In this document: in pieces, positions 1-6,582 of the stretch
Layout of the letters: each line of letters begins with the position of its first letter
Position numbering within the stretch: the stretch's first letter is position 1
Source: a virus
Length of the DNA stretch: 20,040 nucleotides
Strand: one strand, 5' to 3'
Virus record (IMG/VR): IMGVR_UViG_3300045933_000262
Coordinates: 1-20,040 of that record
Made by a program: the position numbers and the translations under genes
The notes under the pieces: model-generated
Told to the model about the DNA's origin: nothing
The model's input: only the letters and a program-made list of their open reading frames with translations
The model's database searches: none

Positions 1-31
1 CTCTCCAGCGATCGTCCTCAAAAGCGGGCAC
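1..31 (-). CDS. Possible 5' end of next leftward gene (partial)
   Basis: On the minus strand a GTG at 29-31 opens a frame that runs off the left edge and would begin MPAFEDDRWR. A purine-rich GGGGGGAGCG lies immediately upstream, with rather short spacing. The position, directly after an HNH nuclease, is where many tailed phages carry the small terminase subunit, but ten residues identify nothing. It could equally be non-coding. The stretch 32-99 holds no other gene that I can support. Confidence 0.3.
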   Translation of the reverse strand, partial: MPAFEDDRWR

Positions 32-99
32 CGCTCCCCCCCGGTTCGCGTCGGGCCGGTCGCGACTGCTGACACATCGGACGGCGTGAGGCTCTGGCG

Positions 100-456
100 T
101 CATCGTGGCCCGCCGTAGCCCACCTCGCGCGCCGTCTTCGCCGAGTGGTGCGAGGTGCAGCGGCTCCGCCAGTTGCTGTCATCCCAAAAGAGCCGACGAT
201 CGCCGCGATGTGGCACGTCGTGGTCGACCTCGGTCGCGGCGGTGTACTCGCCCTTCGCCAGGCAGTCGACGCAGAACGGATGGGCCGCGAGATGCCGCCG
301 AGCCGCCTTCGCCCATCGCCGGCCATAGAAGCCGCCGCCGACATGGAAGCGGCGGTGTACCTGACGCTGCGCCTGCGTGCAGGTCGGGCAGCGGGAGCCG
401 AGCGGCACCAACTGCGGACATGTGGCACTACAGCGCTTGAGCGGCAGGTTAGGCAT
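100..456 (-). CDS. HNH endonuclease, packaging-associated type
   Basis: This 118-residue protein has two N-terminal Cys pairs (CSATC and CPTC) followed by a compact HNH core: CVDC at about 83-86, then EVDHDVPHRGD, and a final NW...SHHSAKT segment. This is the pattern of the short HNH nucleases that sit beside terminase genes in many tailed phages, where they cut DNA and in several phages are needed for packaging. The ATG at 454-456 has GGAG four bases upstream. It is the last complete gene of the long leftward operon, 39 bases after the zinc-ribbon protein. The His-Asn-His architecture is seen; the packaging role is inferred from family context, and no terminase is visible inside the window. 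Confidence 0.8.
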   Translation of the reverse strand: MPNLPLKRCSATCPQLVPLGSRCPTCTQAQRQVHRRFHVGGGFYGRRWAKAARRHLAAHPFCVDCLAKGEYTAATEVDHDVPHRGDRRLFWDDSNWRSRCTSHHSAKTAREVGYGGPR

Positions 457-495
457 GGCGCTCCATCGATAGCCACCGGGCGCAGCTCGCCGCGC

Positions 496-1443
496 TCATC
501 GGTGCGCCCATTCGGTAAACGCCGGGCGATCGCACAGGAACCAAATCGCGAGCCCCTTGAGCCGCTGCAAGACGTCGACGTCGACATCCGACGGCAGGTC
601 GTCCAGCCGCGCGCGGCCCTCCAACACCCAGCGTTTGGCGAGATGATCGAAGCGCCGACTCGCCATGCGCTGCGACAGCGCCGAAGGTTGCTGCTGCCGA
701 TAGAGCCGGGCACAGTCGAGACAGCGTGGCCGCTTATGCGACCAGCGGACCTGTTGCCGGTTGAGCAGCAGCGTGCCGCAGTCAACGCAGGTCACGCGGA
801 TCGCCATCCGCTGCGCGCGGCGACGTTCCAGATGAACCCTGATCGCGCACGTCTTGCAGTGCCGATCAGGCGGCCCGGCGATCGAGTCCTGACATCCGGG
901 GCACGGGTGCATCGGTGGCGGTGGCGGCGGCGCCGGCCGCTGCGCGCGATTGAACGCCACGCGATGCGCGCGACAACAGAAGCGGTACTGCGGCGTTCGT
1001 TGCACCACCGGCGCCCCACAGTGCGGACAGGCGACGATGGGCCGCAGACGCTTTGCGTTGTAACACTGGAGGCATCGCCCGCCACGCTTCGTGGTGGCGA
1101 GCTCTCCGCATTCGTGACAACGGTATCGCCGCCCGCGCGCGCGTCGACGGCCGCCCTCGCGTTTGACGATCGGGCCGCAGACGACGCAGTACCGCCAGGC
1201 GCCCGGGGGCAGGATGACTCCGCAGACGCACACGCGCCGTGACGGGAAGCCGTTGCGAGAGAACGGGCGACAACTACTGCACCACTTCGGCGTTGGCCCA
1301 CGCCTGCCGCCTGGACGCGGCGGAATGGGGGCGGCGCAGTGCTGACACGTCGTCTCCACACCGGCGCCGGTGAGTCGGTGCGCCCGTCGCAGGACCGCGC
1401 GCGCTCGCTGTAGGCACCGATCCTGATCCGTCGACCGGCTCAT
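496..1443 (-). CDS. Multi-zinc-ribbon phage protein
   Basis: This 315-residue protein is dominated by cysteine pairs. CxxC or near-CxxC knuckles occur at about residues 33/36, 55/58, 72/74, 86/89, 109/112, 124/127, 139/142, 156/157, 181/184, 196/199, 219/222 and 241/244, enough for six treble-clef or zinc-ribbon units in series. A run of prolines at about 171-177 splits the array. The last 65 residues carry no Cys knuckles and look helical and charged. The many Arg residues between ribbons suggest nucleic-acid binding. It starts one base after the preceding gene's stop, so it is probably translationally coupled. I do not recognise a named family. A DNA- or RNA-binding scaffold, possibly transcriptional (late regulator or antiterminator), is only inference. 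Confidence 0.75.
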   Translation of the reverse strand: MSRSTDQDRCLQRARAVLRRAHRLTGAGVETTCQHCAAPIPPRPGGRRGPTPKWCSSCRPFSRNGFPSRRVCVCGVILPPGAWRYCVVCGPIVKREGGRRRARGRRYRCHECGELATTKRGGRCLQCYNAKRLRPIVACPHCGAPVVQRTPQYRFCCRAHRVAFNRAQRPAPPPPPPMHPCPGCQDSIAGPPDRHCKTCAIRVHLERRRAQRMAIRVTCVDCGTLLLNRQQVRWSHKRPRCLDCARLYRQQQPSALSQRMASRRFDHLAKRWVLEGRARLDDLPSDVDVDVLQRLKGLAIWFLCDRPAFTEWAHR

Positions 1444-1444
1444 C

Positions 1445-1789
1445 TCACGCCGCCGGCCCGATCAACACGAGGTCGCGATCGCGCCCGCCTTCTTTTGGCT
1501 TGCCGTACTTCTGCTGGAGCTCGACGACCTTGAGCACCTTGCCCACGGCGTTGACCACGACGTTGGCCTGATTCGTCGTGATCTCCTCCTCGAGCACGTC
1601 GGTGATGGTGGCGGTGAGCATGTTGATCGTGTCGAATCCGGTCTTCAAGCCTTGGCGGGCGATGAGCAGACTGCGGGTCTGCTTCACCTTCGGAGGCGGC
1701 TCGGGCGGCGGCGAGCCAGCAGGCGGGGGCGTGACCGCGGCACGTGCGGCCAGTTCGTCAACCTTCTCGGCAATGCGTCTGGTGCTCAT
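1445..1789 (-). CDS. Small phage protein, helical C-terminus
   Basis: This gene encodes 114 residues. The first 40 are Ala/Pro-rich and probably disordered (PPPAGSPPPEPPPK). The rest is a predicted helical hairpin containing EEITTNQANVVVNAVGKVLKVVE. A strong GAGGAG precedes the ATG by nine bases. The helical part recalls the 89-residue protein at 9417-9686 (DIARARAVADVAKVIVESAKVEV): both carry a short acidic turn followed by an Ala/Val-rich helix ending in Lys/Glu. Related proteins are common near phage replication or packaging genes but have no agreed function. Function is unknown. Confidence 0.7.
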   Translation of the reverse strand: MSTRRIAEKVDELAARAAVTPPPAGSPPPEPPPKVKQTRSLLIARQGLKTGFDTINMLTATITDVLEEEITTNQANVVVNAVGKVLKVVELQQKYGKPKEGGRDRDLVLIGPAA

Positions 1790-1837
1790 CGGGGTTTTCT
1801 CCTCTGCTGGTGGTTAGAACACGAAGCAAGGTGCTGA

Positions 1838-2221
1838 CTAGGCATGGACCTGATCCGCCGCATCGAGCGCGCGCATCGACGCCTTGTGCGCGACCTCGGC
1901 CCGATAGCCCGCGCCGGCCGCCTTGAGCGCCTTGGCGGCGATGTCGAGGGCGAGGCCCGCCGCCTGGAGCTCGTCGGCGAGGGCACGCAGGACCGTCATC
2001 GCCGCCTGTTCGGTGGTGATGGGCCGGCGATCGCCGAAGTAGCCGACGACCTGCCGCTCGAGATGCGCCGCCGCGCGCTCGAGACGGCCGGCGGCGTACG
2101 CGTTGAGGCCCGGCATCATCCCGTCGTGGCGCGCATCCTCGCGGCACTGGTGCAGGATGGCCAGGGCCTGGCGCAGATCGGCAATCTCGTCGCTGCAGCC
2201 GTGCAGCCGGCGCGGCCTCAT
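1838..2221 (-). CDS. Hypothetical phage protein, helical
   Basis: This 127-residue protein begins MRPRRLHGCSDEIADL. The start is chosen because ATG at 2219-2221 overlaps the stop of the upstream gene (ATGA); a longer frame is open upstream but lies inside that gene. The sequence is Ala-, Leu- and Arg-rich and predicted almost wholly helical, with amphipathic stretches (LRQALAILHQCREDARHDG, AAMTVLRALADELQAAG) compatible with a coiled coil. No catalytic motif, membrane segment or zinc site is visible. It belongs to the run of small accessory genes between RusA and the packaging end. Function is unknown. Confidence 0.65.
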   Translation of the reverse strand: MRPRRLHGCSDEIADLRQALAILHQCREDARHDGMMPGLNAYAAGRLERAAAHLERQVVGYFGDRRPITTEQAAMTVLRALADELQAAGLALDIAAKALKAAGAGYRAEVAHKASMRALDAADQVHA

Positions 2222-2466
2222 TGCACCCGTTCCAGGCGAATCACGGTCTGCCCGAGAATCTCCACCCATTGCCCATCATCCCGTTGAAAGACCGGCATCA
2301 TGCCGACATACATGCCGAAGCGCAGCCCGAAGCCTCCGTCGAAGCGCAGCATCAACGATCGCCCGTTGTTCGACGCCAGGCCGACGGTGCAGCGCATCGT
2401 GTCGTCGGCCGCGGCGTCCAGGCGGCTGATGTAGACGATGTCGCCCGCGATGAGGGGCACGCTCAT
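2218..2466 (-). CDS. Hypothetical phage protein, beta-rich
   Basis: This 82-residue protein begins MSVPLIAGDIVYISRLD. Its ATG overlaps the stop of the upstream zinc protein as ATGA, and its own stop overlaps the next start in the same way. Alternating hydrophobic and charged residues (SLMLRFDGGFGLRFGMYVGMM, WVEILGQTVIRLE) suggest a small beta barrel. The first eleven residues are almost identical to those of the upstream neighbour (MSVPLMAGDIV), and the similarity extends to the DNA. Small phage proteins with an N-terminal 'AGD-V' strand often bind nucleic acid or partner proteins, but I cannot name a function. Confidence 0.65.
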   Translation of the reverse strand: MSVPLIAGDIVYISRLDAAADDTMRCTVGLASNNGRSLMLRFDGGFGLRFGMYVGMMPVFQRDDGQWVEILGQTVIRLERVQ

Positions 2467-2654
2467 CGCCGGTCCTCGTCGTCGGTCGTGACGATCGATC
2501 GCCGGCGGATGCAGCCCGAACAGTCGCACGCGTACCGTGCGAGATCAGCCCGGTGCCCACAGTGCCAGCAGTACGTGACGGGCGGCGTCAGTCGCACGCC
2601 GGAATGACACCACGAACACGACACGATGTCGCCGGCCATGAGCGGCACGCTCAT
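2463..2654 (-). CDS. Small zinc-ribbon protein
   Basis: This 63-residue protein begins MSVPLMAGDIVSCSWCHSG. It contains CSWC, CWHC and CDCSGC, so up to two metal sites, and ends in a charged tail (TTDDEDRR). The start is placed at 2652-2654 because it mirrors the N-terminus of the next gene and follows the upstream stop at 2663 by eight bases. A longer open frame exists upstream but overlaps the neighbouring gene completely. It may be a structural or regulatory zinc finger; no specific function can be read. Confidence 0.6.
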   Translation of the reverse strand: MSVPLMAGDIVSCSWCHSGVRLTPPVTYCWHCGHRADLARYACDCSGCIRRRSIVTTDDEDRR

Positions 2655-2662
2655 CGCCGCCC

Positions 2663-2923
2663 TCAGCCCAGCACCAGCCGCGCCGGGATGCCGCGCGGGA
2701 ACAGGTCTCGCAGATCCGATTGCATCGGCGGCGTCTCGACGAGCTCGCGCTCGAACTGCGCCAGGTCCTGGTCGGCGCGCACGGCGATCCGCGTCACGAA
2801 CGCATAGATCGGGATGCCACCCTCGGTCTGTCCCTGCCACACGCGCGCCGGCACGGCCGGCCCGTCGCCCTGGTGGCGATTGATGTCGACGAGATGCGCG
2901 GTCGATTCGATCGTGATCTTCAT
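2663..2923 (-). CDS. Conserved-type small phage protein
   Basis: This gene encodes 86 residues beginning MKITIESTAHLVDINR. ATG at 2921-2923 is preceded by GAGGTGG at six bases. The order of elements (an ITIEST strand, VPARVWQGQTEGGIPIYAFVTRIAV, then an acidic helix DLAQFERELVETPP) matches a short protein I have often seen in siphophage early regions, but it has no established role. The body is beta-rich with a helical tail, without Cys or membrane segments. It sits in the accessory gene run with same-strand neighbours only bases away. Confidence 0.7.
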   Translation of the reverse strand: MKITIESTAHLVDINRHQGDGPAVPARVWQGQTEGGIPIYAFVTRIAVRADQDLAQFERELVETPPMQSDLRDLFPRGIPARLVLG

Positions 2924-2942
2924 TTGGGTCCACCTCGAGGCG

Positions 2943-3095
2943 TCAGGGTTTGCGCAGGGCGCGGAGTCGCACCAGGGCGCGATGCGCGCGGCGCTTGCGA
3001 TCGATGGAGCGGGTGCGCTGCAGCTGGACTTCGTAGTACTCGATCAGGCGGCGCACCTGGTCGGGCGAGGGTGGATCGCGACGGGGGCGGCTCAT
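2943..3095 (-). CDS. Very small basic protein (50 aa)
   Basis: Reading the minus strand from ATG at 3093-3095 gives 50 residues, starting MSRPRRDPPSPDQVRRLIEY and ending HRALVRLRALRKP, with a TGA at 2943-2945. It fills the gap between two clear genes exactly: six bases after the upstream stop and 19 before the next start. GGGAG lies ten bases upstream. The Arg-rich amphipathic helix (IEYYEVQLQRTRSIDRKRRAHRALVRLRAL) is compatible with nucleic-acid binding or a short coiled coil. A competing frame through the same bases starts at 3105 but runs into the next gene's leader and has a less protein-like composition. Confidence 0.55.
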   Translation of the reverse strand: MSRPRRDPPSPDQVRRLIEYYEVQLQRTRSIDRKRRAHRALVRLRALRKP

Positions 3096-3101
3096 GGTCG
3101 A

Positions 3102-3317
3102 TCAACTCCCTTCCGCCTGGTCCGCGCGCGCCCGCACGATGCGGAAGCAGTCATCGCAGATCACGACCATCCCGGGCGCGTTACCGTCGACACCCCAAAG
3201 CACGCGCGCTTCGGCGTGGGCCTCTGCGTCGGACCACCCGGTGTCGAACGTGTCACCGCACGCCGCACAGGTGTAGGCGCGGTCCGGTGCCGCGGCAGGC
3301 ACATCGTCGGTGCTCAT
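3102..3317 (-). CDS. Small zinc-finger protein
   Basis: This 71-residue protein has an acidic leader (MSTDDVPAAAPDR), then YTCAACGDTF and, near the C-terminus, VVICDDCFRIV. Together these give one four-Cys zinc site flanking an Asp/Glu/His-rich middle. The start overlaps the upstream stop as ATGA, which decides it against an upstream Met in the same frame. It resembles stand-alone phage zinc ribbons that modulate host transcription or replication, but nothing in the sequence fixes a target. Confidence 0.65.
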   Translation of the reverse strand: MSTDDVPAAAPDRAYTCAACGDTFDTGWSDAEAHAEARVLWGVDGNAPGMVVICDDCFRIVRARADQAEGS

Positions 3318-3457
3318 GGCAGGCCTCGCGCCAGGACTTCGGCGGCGCGCTCGAGGATCAGGCAGAGCACGCACGGCCAGAGCGGCAGCTTGCCCAACAC
3401 GGCAGCGACCAGGAAGATCAGGGCGAGGACAACGAGCAGCGCGGCGATCGTGGTCAT
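3314..3457 (-). CDS. Small single-pass membrane protein
   Basis: This gene encodes 47 residues starting MTTIAALLVVLALIFLVAAV. Residues 3-21 form a clear transmembrane helix, followed by a second hydrophobic patch with two Cys (PLWPCVLCLILERAAEVLARG). AGGAG precedes the ATG at 3455-3457 by five bases, which supports this start over one upstream in the same frame. The stop overlaps the next start. Such tiny membrane proteins in phage early operons can be inhibitors, exclusion factors or inert; the function is unknown. Confidence 0.6.
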   Translation of the reverse strand: MTTIAALLVVLALIFLVAAVLGKLPLWPCVLCLILERAAEVLARGLP

Positions 3458-3468
3458 GCGGGCTCCTC

Positions 3469-4131
3469 TCAGAGTCGTCCTCGCAGCACGGCCTGCTCCA
3501 GAGGCGTCAGGTCCCAGTGCGCGACGATCGCGTATAGCTGGCCCGCCAAGTGCCGCAGCAGCAGCGGGTCCTTCGGGGGCGCCGGCGTCCACACCGCATC
3601 CCACAGGATGTGATAGTTCGCGAGCGCGGCGCGCGGATGCAACCGTGGAGGCACGATGGGCACCACCGCCGTCGCTTCGTCACGCCACGCCTGCCGTTCA
3701 AGGATGCCGCCCGGTCGATAGCGGATCAGCGTGCCACGGTCCCACTGCGTGACGAAGCGCGGGAACGTGTTCACCGGCAGCGTGACCTCGCGCCGAGGCG
3801 CACGGCGCCAGCGTACCGCCTCGTCCAGGAACGTCGCGCTGCCGTCGGTCTTCAGCACGCAGCGACAGATCCGCGCGTCCGCCCGACAGATCGCCAGCCG
3901 CGGGAAGAGTGTCTCCTCTTGAACGCCGGCGACCGAGAGCGTCTGCCCAAGGTCCAGCACGTGCTGTCCCGCCGCGATCGCCTTGTAGCCGCGCCACAGG
4001 CCCTCGTAGTCCTTCTTCTCGTCGGGACTCGCCGCGCTGAGCACCGCCCGCTTGTAGTCGAGATACGCCTTCCGCGCGTCTTGCCGCGTGATCTGCGGGG
4101 CCCCGATCCGTTGAATGTCCGCCACTGTCAT
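3469..4131 (-). CDS. Hypothetical phage protein
   Basis: This gene encodes 220 residues from ATG 4129-4131, with GGAGG six bases upstream; a much longer open frame upstream overlaps two neighbouring genes and lacks a ribosome site. The protein is globular. The N-terminal half has basic helices (ARKAYLDYKRAVLSAASPDEKKDYEGLWRGYKAIA). The middle holds CRADARICRC followed by beta strands. The C-terminal half (LANYHILWDAVWTPAPPKDPLLLRHLAGQLYAIVAHWDLTPLEQAVL) has the look of a conserved siphophage protein whose role has not been defined. No catalytic motif is evident. Confidence 0.7.
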   Translation of the reverse strand: MTVADIQRIGAPQITRQDARKAYLDYKRAVLSAASPDEKKDYEGLWRGYKAIAAGQHVLDLGQTLSVAGVQEETLFPRLAICRADARICRCVLKTDGSATFLDEAVRWRRAPRREVTLPVNTFPRFVTQWDRGTLIRYRPGGILERQAWRDEATAVVPIVPPRLHPRAALANYHILWDAVWTPAPPKDPLLLRHLAGQLYAIVAHWDLTPLEQAVLRGRL

Positions 4132-4145
4132 CGGTCGCCTCCAAG

Positions 4146-4382
4146 TCAGGTCGTGCGAAACCGTCCGGCATCGGGGCAGCTGCTCCAATGGGTGTCGTCT
4201 GACGAAAAGTACGCGACCACCTCGCCGGCGACGCGCTCCGATCGCCGCGGGACCGCGCCCGCATTCATCGGCATCGCCTTCTGCTTCGGATGCGTGTGGT
4301 ACCAGTCGAGCCGTGCGGCGCACGCGCTGCATACGCCGGACTTCCGTGAGGACTCGTAGAGCGCGATTAACGTCTCGGCCAT
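4146..4382 (-). CDS. Small zinc-binding protein
   Basis: This 78-residue protein begins MAETLIALYESSRKSG. It carries VCSACAARLDWYHTHPK, giving two Cys and two His in a short span, and a later Cys in WSSCPDAG. ATG at 4380-4382 overlaps the upstream stop as TGATG; a GTG one codon earlier is an alternative start. It follows another zinc-ribbon gene and continues the pattern of tiny Cys-rich proteins. The function is unknown. Confidence 0.6.
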   Translation of the reverse strand: MAETLIALYESSRKSGVCSACAARLDWYHTHPKQKAMPMNAGAVPRRSERVAGEVVAYFSSDDTHWSSCPDAGRFRTT

Positions 4383-4567
4383 CACGCGAAGCCTTCGTCG
4401 TAGTCGTTAGGGTCGTCGTCTTTGCTGGTCCCGGCCTTGCCGTACGCCGTGCGCGGCCAGGTGCGCCCACAGCGCGCGCACACCCACATCAACGTACCGT
4501 CCGCGTCGCGGGCCCGCATCGGCGCGCCGTGGCCGAAGATCCAACAGACGAGCGGCCTCTTGGACAC
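4382..4567 (-). CDS. Small zinc-ribbon protein
   Basis: This 61-residue protein starts with GTG (4565-4567), three bases after the upstream stop. It has an N-terminal VCWIFGH, a central MWVCARCGRTW knuckle and an acidic C-terminus (KDDDPNDYDEGFA). The pattern C...H...CxxC recalls the short phage proteins annotated as 'C-W-x-F/L-G-H' zinc proteins, where the CWxxGH and CxxC pairs bind one metal. No enzymatic motif is visible and the role is unknown. Confidence 0.65.
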   Translation of the reverse strand: MSKRPLVCWIFGHGAPMRARDADGTLMWVCARCGRTWPRTAYGKAGTSKDDDPNDYDEGFA

Positions 4568-4570
4568 GGC

Positions 4571-5269
4571 CTACTTCTTCGCCTTCTTCGCCTTCGCGCG
4601 CTTCGTCCCTTCGGCGCGCTGGGCATGCCGCTCGGCGTCGTGGTCGGTCTTGCGCGGGCCTTTCTTCGATCCGCGCTTGGCGACCGGGCGCGCGCCTTCG
4701 ACAGGCTCGGCAGCAGCGCCCGGGAACTTCAACGTGCTCGCGTCGTCGACGAGATCGTCATCGGAGTCGTCATCCCCGTCGCCATCTTCGAAGTCGAGCG
4801 ACGGCTCCGCCTCGTCCCACGTGATGAACGCCTGGCTCGTGTAGAACCGGTTCACGTATTCGAGCTCGTTCTTATCGAGCGGCCCGAAGCTGACACCGAT
4901 GTAGAGCGTCCAGCCCTGCGCATCCTTCGACGACCGTGCGCGAATCTTCGTGACCTTCACCTGGTCGAGGCAGATCGACGCCTTCTCGGTATCCGGCGCG
5001 GCAAAACACGTGAGGCGTTGCCGATCGGCGGGCGGCAGGAACTCGACGGCCCGGAGGTCGACGACCGGATCGCCGCTGTTCATCTTGAACAGTGTCCGCT
5101 TGACGAAGCCGTACTCGGTCTGGTCGAGCGCGGTGGCGAGCTGCGCATTGAAGGGGGCGATCTTGAGCGTGAGATCGACGACCTTCGTGTCGCCGCTCGT
5201 CCGGCGCTCGATGCGATGGGTGATGCCTTCGCAGTACACCGGGATCTTCCCGACAGTGAAGAGGTCCAT
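4571..5269 (-). CDS. Phage protein with acidic linker and basic tail
   Basis: This gene encodes 232 residues from ATG 5267-5269, with AGGAG four bases upstream; an in-frame Met 18 codons earlier has no such site. Residues 1-150 are beta-rich (KVVDLTLKIAPFNAQLATALD, LDQVKVTKIRARSSKDAQGWTLYIGVSFGPLDK). Residues about 155-178 are nearly all Asp/Glu/Ser. The last 45 are Lys/Arg/Ala-rich, ending in KRAKAKKAKK. A beta-rich body with an acidic segment next to RusA and endonuclease VII suggests a single-stranded DNA-binding or recombination accessory role. The basic tail is unlike SSB, whose tail is acidic. This assignment is inference; I do not recognise a named family. Confidence 0.75.
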   Translation of the reverse strand: MDLFTVGKIPVYCEGITHRIERRTSGDTKVVDLTLKIAPFNAQLATALDQTEYGFVKRTLFKMNSGDPVVDLRAVEFLPPADRQRLTCFAAPDTEKASICLDQVKVTKIRARSSKDAQGWTLYIGVSFGPLDKNELEYVNRFYTSQAFITWDEAEPSLDFEDGDGDDDSDDDLVDDASTLKFPGAAAEPVEGARPVAKRGSKKGPRKTDHDAERHAQRAEGTKRAKAKKAKK

Positions 5270-5338
5270 GAGACTCCTTTCAGCCAAGGCGTGGTAATGA
5301 CAGTAGGGCGCCGGCGTGCTCAATTGGCCGCCACGCGC

Positions 5339-5632
5339 TCATCGACATGGCATCCCGCTACCAATCGCCGCGCCGCAGCGGGTGCAGAACGAGCCGTTCA
5401 CGTAGAACTCCCACTGGTGCTCACGCCGCGGTGGCGCGGCGTCGCGCTTCTCGGCTTCGGCCTTGAGTGCCGCGAGCGCTTCGTCCAGCGAGATGGTGCC
5501 GAGCGCATCGACCAGTGCGTTCACGAACGGGTCGCTGAGCAGGCCCAATGTGCGGGCCTCACGGAAGATGCGCACGGTCGCGTGATCGCGCAGGCGTTCC
5601 ACGGATTCCCGCAGTCTCCGGAGTTCGTCCAT
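5339..5632 (-). CDS. Hypothetical protein with C-terminal zinc knuckle
   Basis: This 97-residue protein begins MDELRRLRESVERLRDHATV. The first 70 residues are helical with heptad-like hydrophobics (coiled coil likely). The C-terminus is WEFYVNGSFCTRCGAAIGSGMPCR, a CxxC knuckle plus a further Cys. I chose ATG 5630-5632 because GAGGAG is five bases upstream of it; a GTG one codon earlier would be too close to that site. It precedes the 232-residue protein by 69 bases, one of the few real gaps in the operon. The function is unknown. Confidence 0.65.
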   Translation of the reverse strand: MDELRRLRESVERLRDHATVRIFREARTLGLLSDPFVNALVDALGTISLDEALAALKAEAEKRDAAPPRREHQWEFYVNGSFCTRCGAAIGSGMPCR

Positions 5633-5641
5633 CACGTCTCC

Positions 5642-6118
5642 TCAGTACGCTTCGCACGCCGCCGGCTGCGCGGCGATGAACAACGCGCCTTCGTACGGCG
5701 CAATCACGATCTCGACGTGGGCCGCGCCGTCGGCGTACCGCTTCACCGCGGCGATCTCGACCACCTGGGTGTCGTCATGGAACGCCACGCCAGAGAGCGC
5801 GTCGATGGCGGCGCGCACGCACTTGTCCAGGTCGGGCCGCTTCGTCGGATACAGCACGCGCTTCGGCGCACTCTTCGGGCGCGGCAGGTGGAATGCTAGC
5901 GCGACGCGGATCGGCGAGGCGTAGATCATGGCCTTCGTCTCGACGTCGAGCTCGCCCATCACGCGCTGCAGCTCGGCGCGAATCGTCGACTCCCACGTCT
6001 TGAGTGCGGGGTTGTCGCTCGTGACGATCGGCCGCGTCCAGCCTTTCGGGACGAACGCACGCGCCGAGCCCTTGGGTTCTGGTTTACCCCAAACCGTAAA
6101 TCGGATCTCTTGGGTCAT
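5642..6118 (-). CDS. rusA: RusA-family Holliday junction resolvase
   Basis: RusA enzymes are dimeric Mg-dependent nucleases that cut four-way DNA junctions formed during phage replication and recombination. The 158-residue protein fits the family's usual length and begins MTQEIRFTVWGKPEPKGSAR, the typical opening strand with the PxPK turn. The active-site signature is complete: KRPDLDKCVRAAIDALSG followed by FHDDTQVVEI, giving the spaced Asp residues that bind metal, and a basic strand (KRYADG) after it. ATG overlaps the stop of the upstream endonuclease VII gene (ATGA), so the two resolvase-type genes are translationally coupled. Family membership is confident; activity is inferred from intact residues. 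Confidence 0.92.
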   Translation of the reverse strand: MTQEIRFTVWGKPEPKGSARAFVPKGWTRPIVTSDNPALKTWESTIRAELQRVMGELDVETKAMIYASPIRVALAFHLPRPKSAPKRVLYPTKRPDLDKCVRAAIDALSGVAFHDDTQVVEIAAVKRYADGAAHVEIVIAPYEGALFIAAQPAACEAY

Positions 6119-6582
6119 TCGTGGGCCCTTAAGTAGTCGATCGCTAGAGAAAGCACCTCGATGCTGTCGCGCGCGTAACCCAGCAGTCCGTTACAGCTGC
6201 AACAGAGCAGGGCCCGGACCTTTCCAGTCAAATGGGAATGGTCTACGTCCAGCCGCCAATACCTGCGGCCTCCGGTTGTTTTCCGAGCGTCAGGTGGTCG
6301 CTTGCAGATCGCACACAGACCCTGTTGCTTCGCGACGAGATCCTTGAACTGATCGATCGTGAGGCCATACTTCTTGAGTCGCCGACGTAGATCTGAAGCG
6401 AAACGCTTTTCTGGGTTGTTCCTGGTCCATTCGCGGTTGTACGCTCGGCGCAACCCGCGACGCTTGTCTTCGTACGCCTTGACTTTTTCGGGGTTCTTAC
6501 GACGCCACTTGGCCTGATACGCCGGCGTCACCTTTGGCCCGACATACGGAGTGGCGTCGAAGAGCCGCTGTTGATCTCTCAC
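6115..6582 (-). CDS. Recombination endonuclease VII
   Basis: T4 endonuclease VII and its relatives are His-Me-finger nucleases that resolve branched DNA. This 155-residue protein has a Lys/Arg-rich N-terminal region (residues about 20-75, with NPEKVKAYEDKRRGLRRAYNREW). The family's zinc and catalytic core follows: LCAICKRPPD, a middle WRLDVDHSHLTGKVR carrying the Asp-His catalytic pair, and ALLCCSCNGLLGYARDSIEVL with the second Cys pair and the conserved Asn-Gly-Leu-Leu-Gly. It starts with GTG overlapping the stop of the DnaB gene, and its end overlaps rusA. Having both endonuclease VII and RusA side by side is partly redundant. Confidence 0.9.
   Translation of the reverse strand: MRDQQRLFDATPYVGPKVTPAYQAKWRRKNPEKVKAYEDKRRGLRRAYNREWTRNNPEKRFASDLRRRLKKYGLTIDQFKDLVAKQQGLCAICKRPPDARKTTGGRRYWRLDVDHSHLTGKVRALLCCSCNGLLGYARDSIEVLSLAIDYLRAHE

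Noticed and set aside
145-1242. A 365-codon plus-strand open frame
   Set aside because: It is antisense to the multi-zinc-ribbon gene, whose regular Cys spacing shows that the minus strand is coding.
4115-5899. A 594-codon plus-strand open frame
   Set aside because: It runs antisense to rusA, the 97-residue and 232-residue genes and others with ribosome sites and family motifs. Its product is low-complexity Arg/Ala/Val sequence without any fold-like pattern, as expected for a shadow frame in GC-rich DNA.
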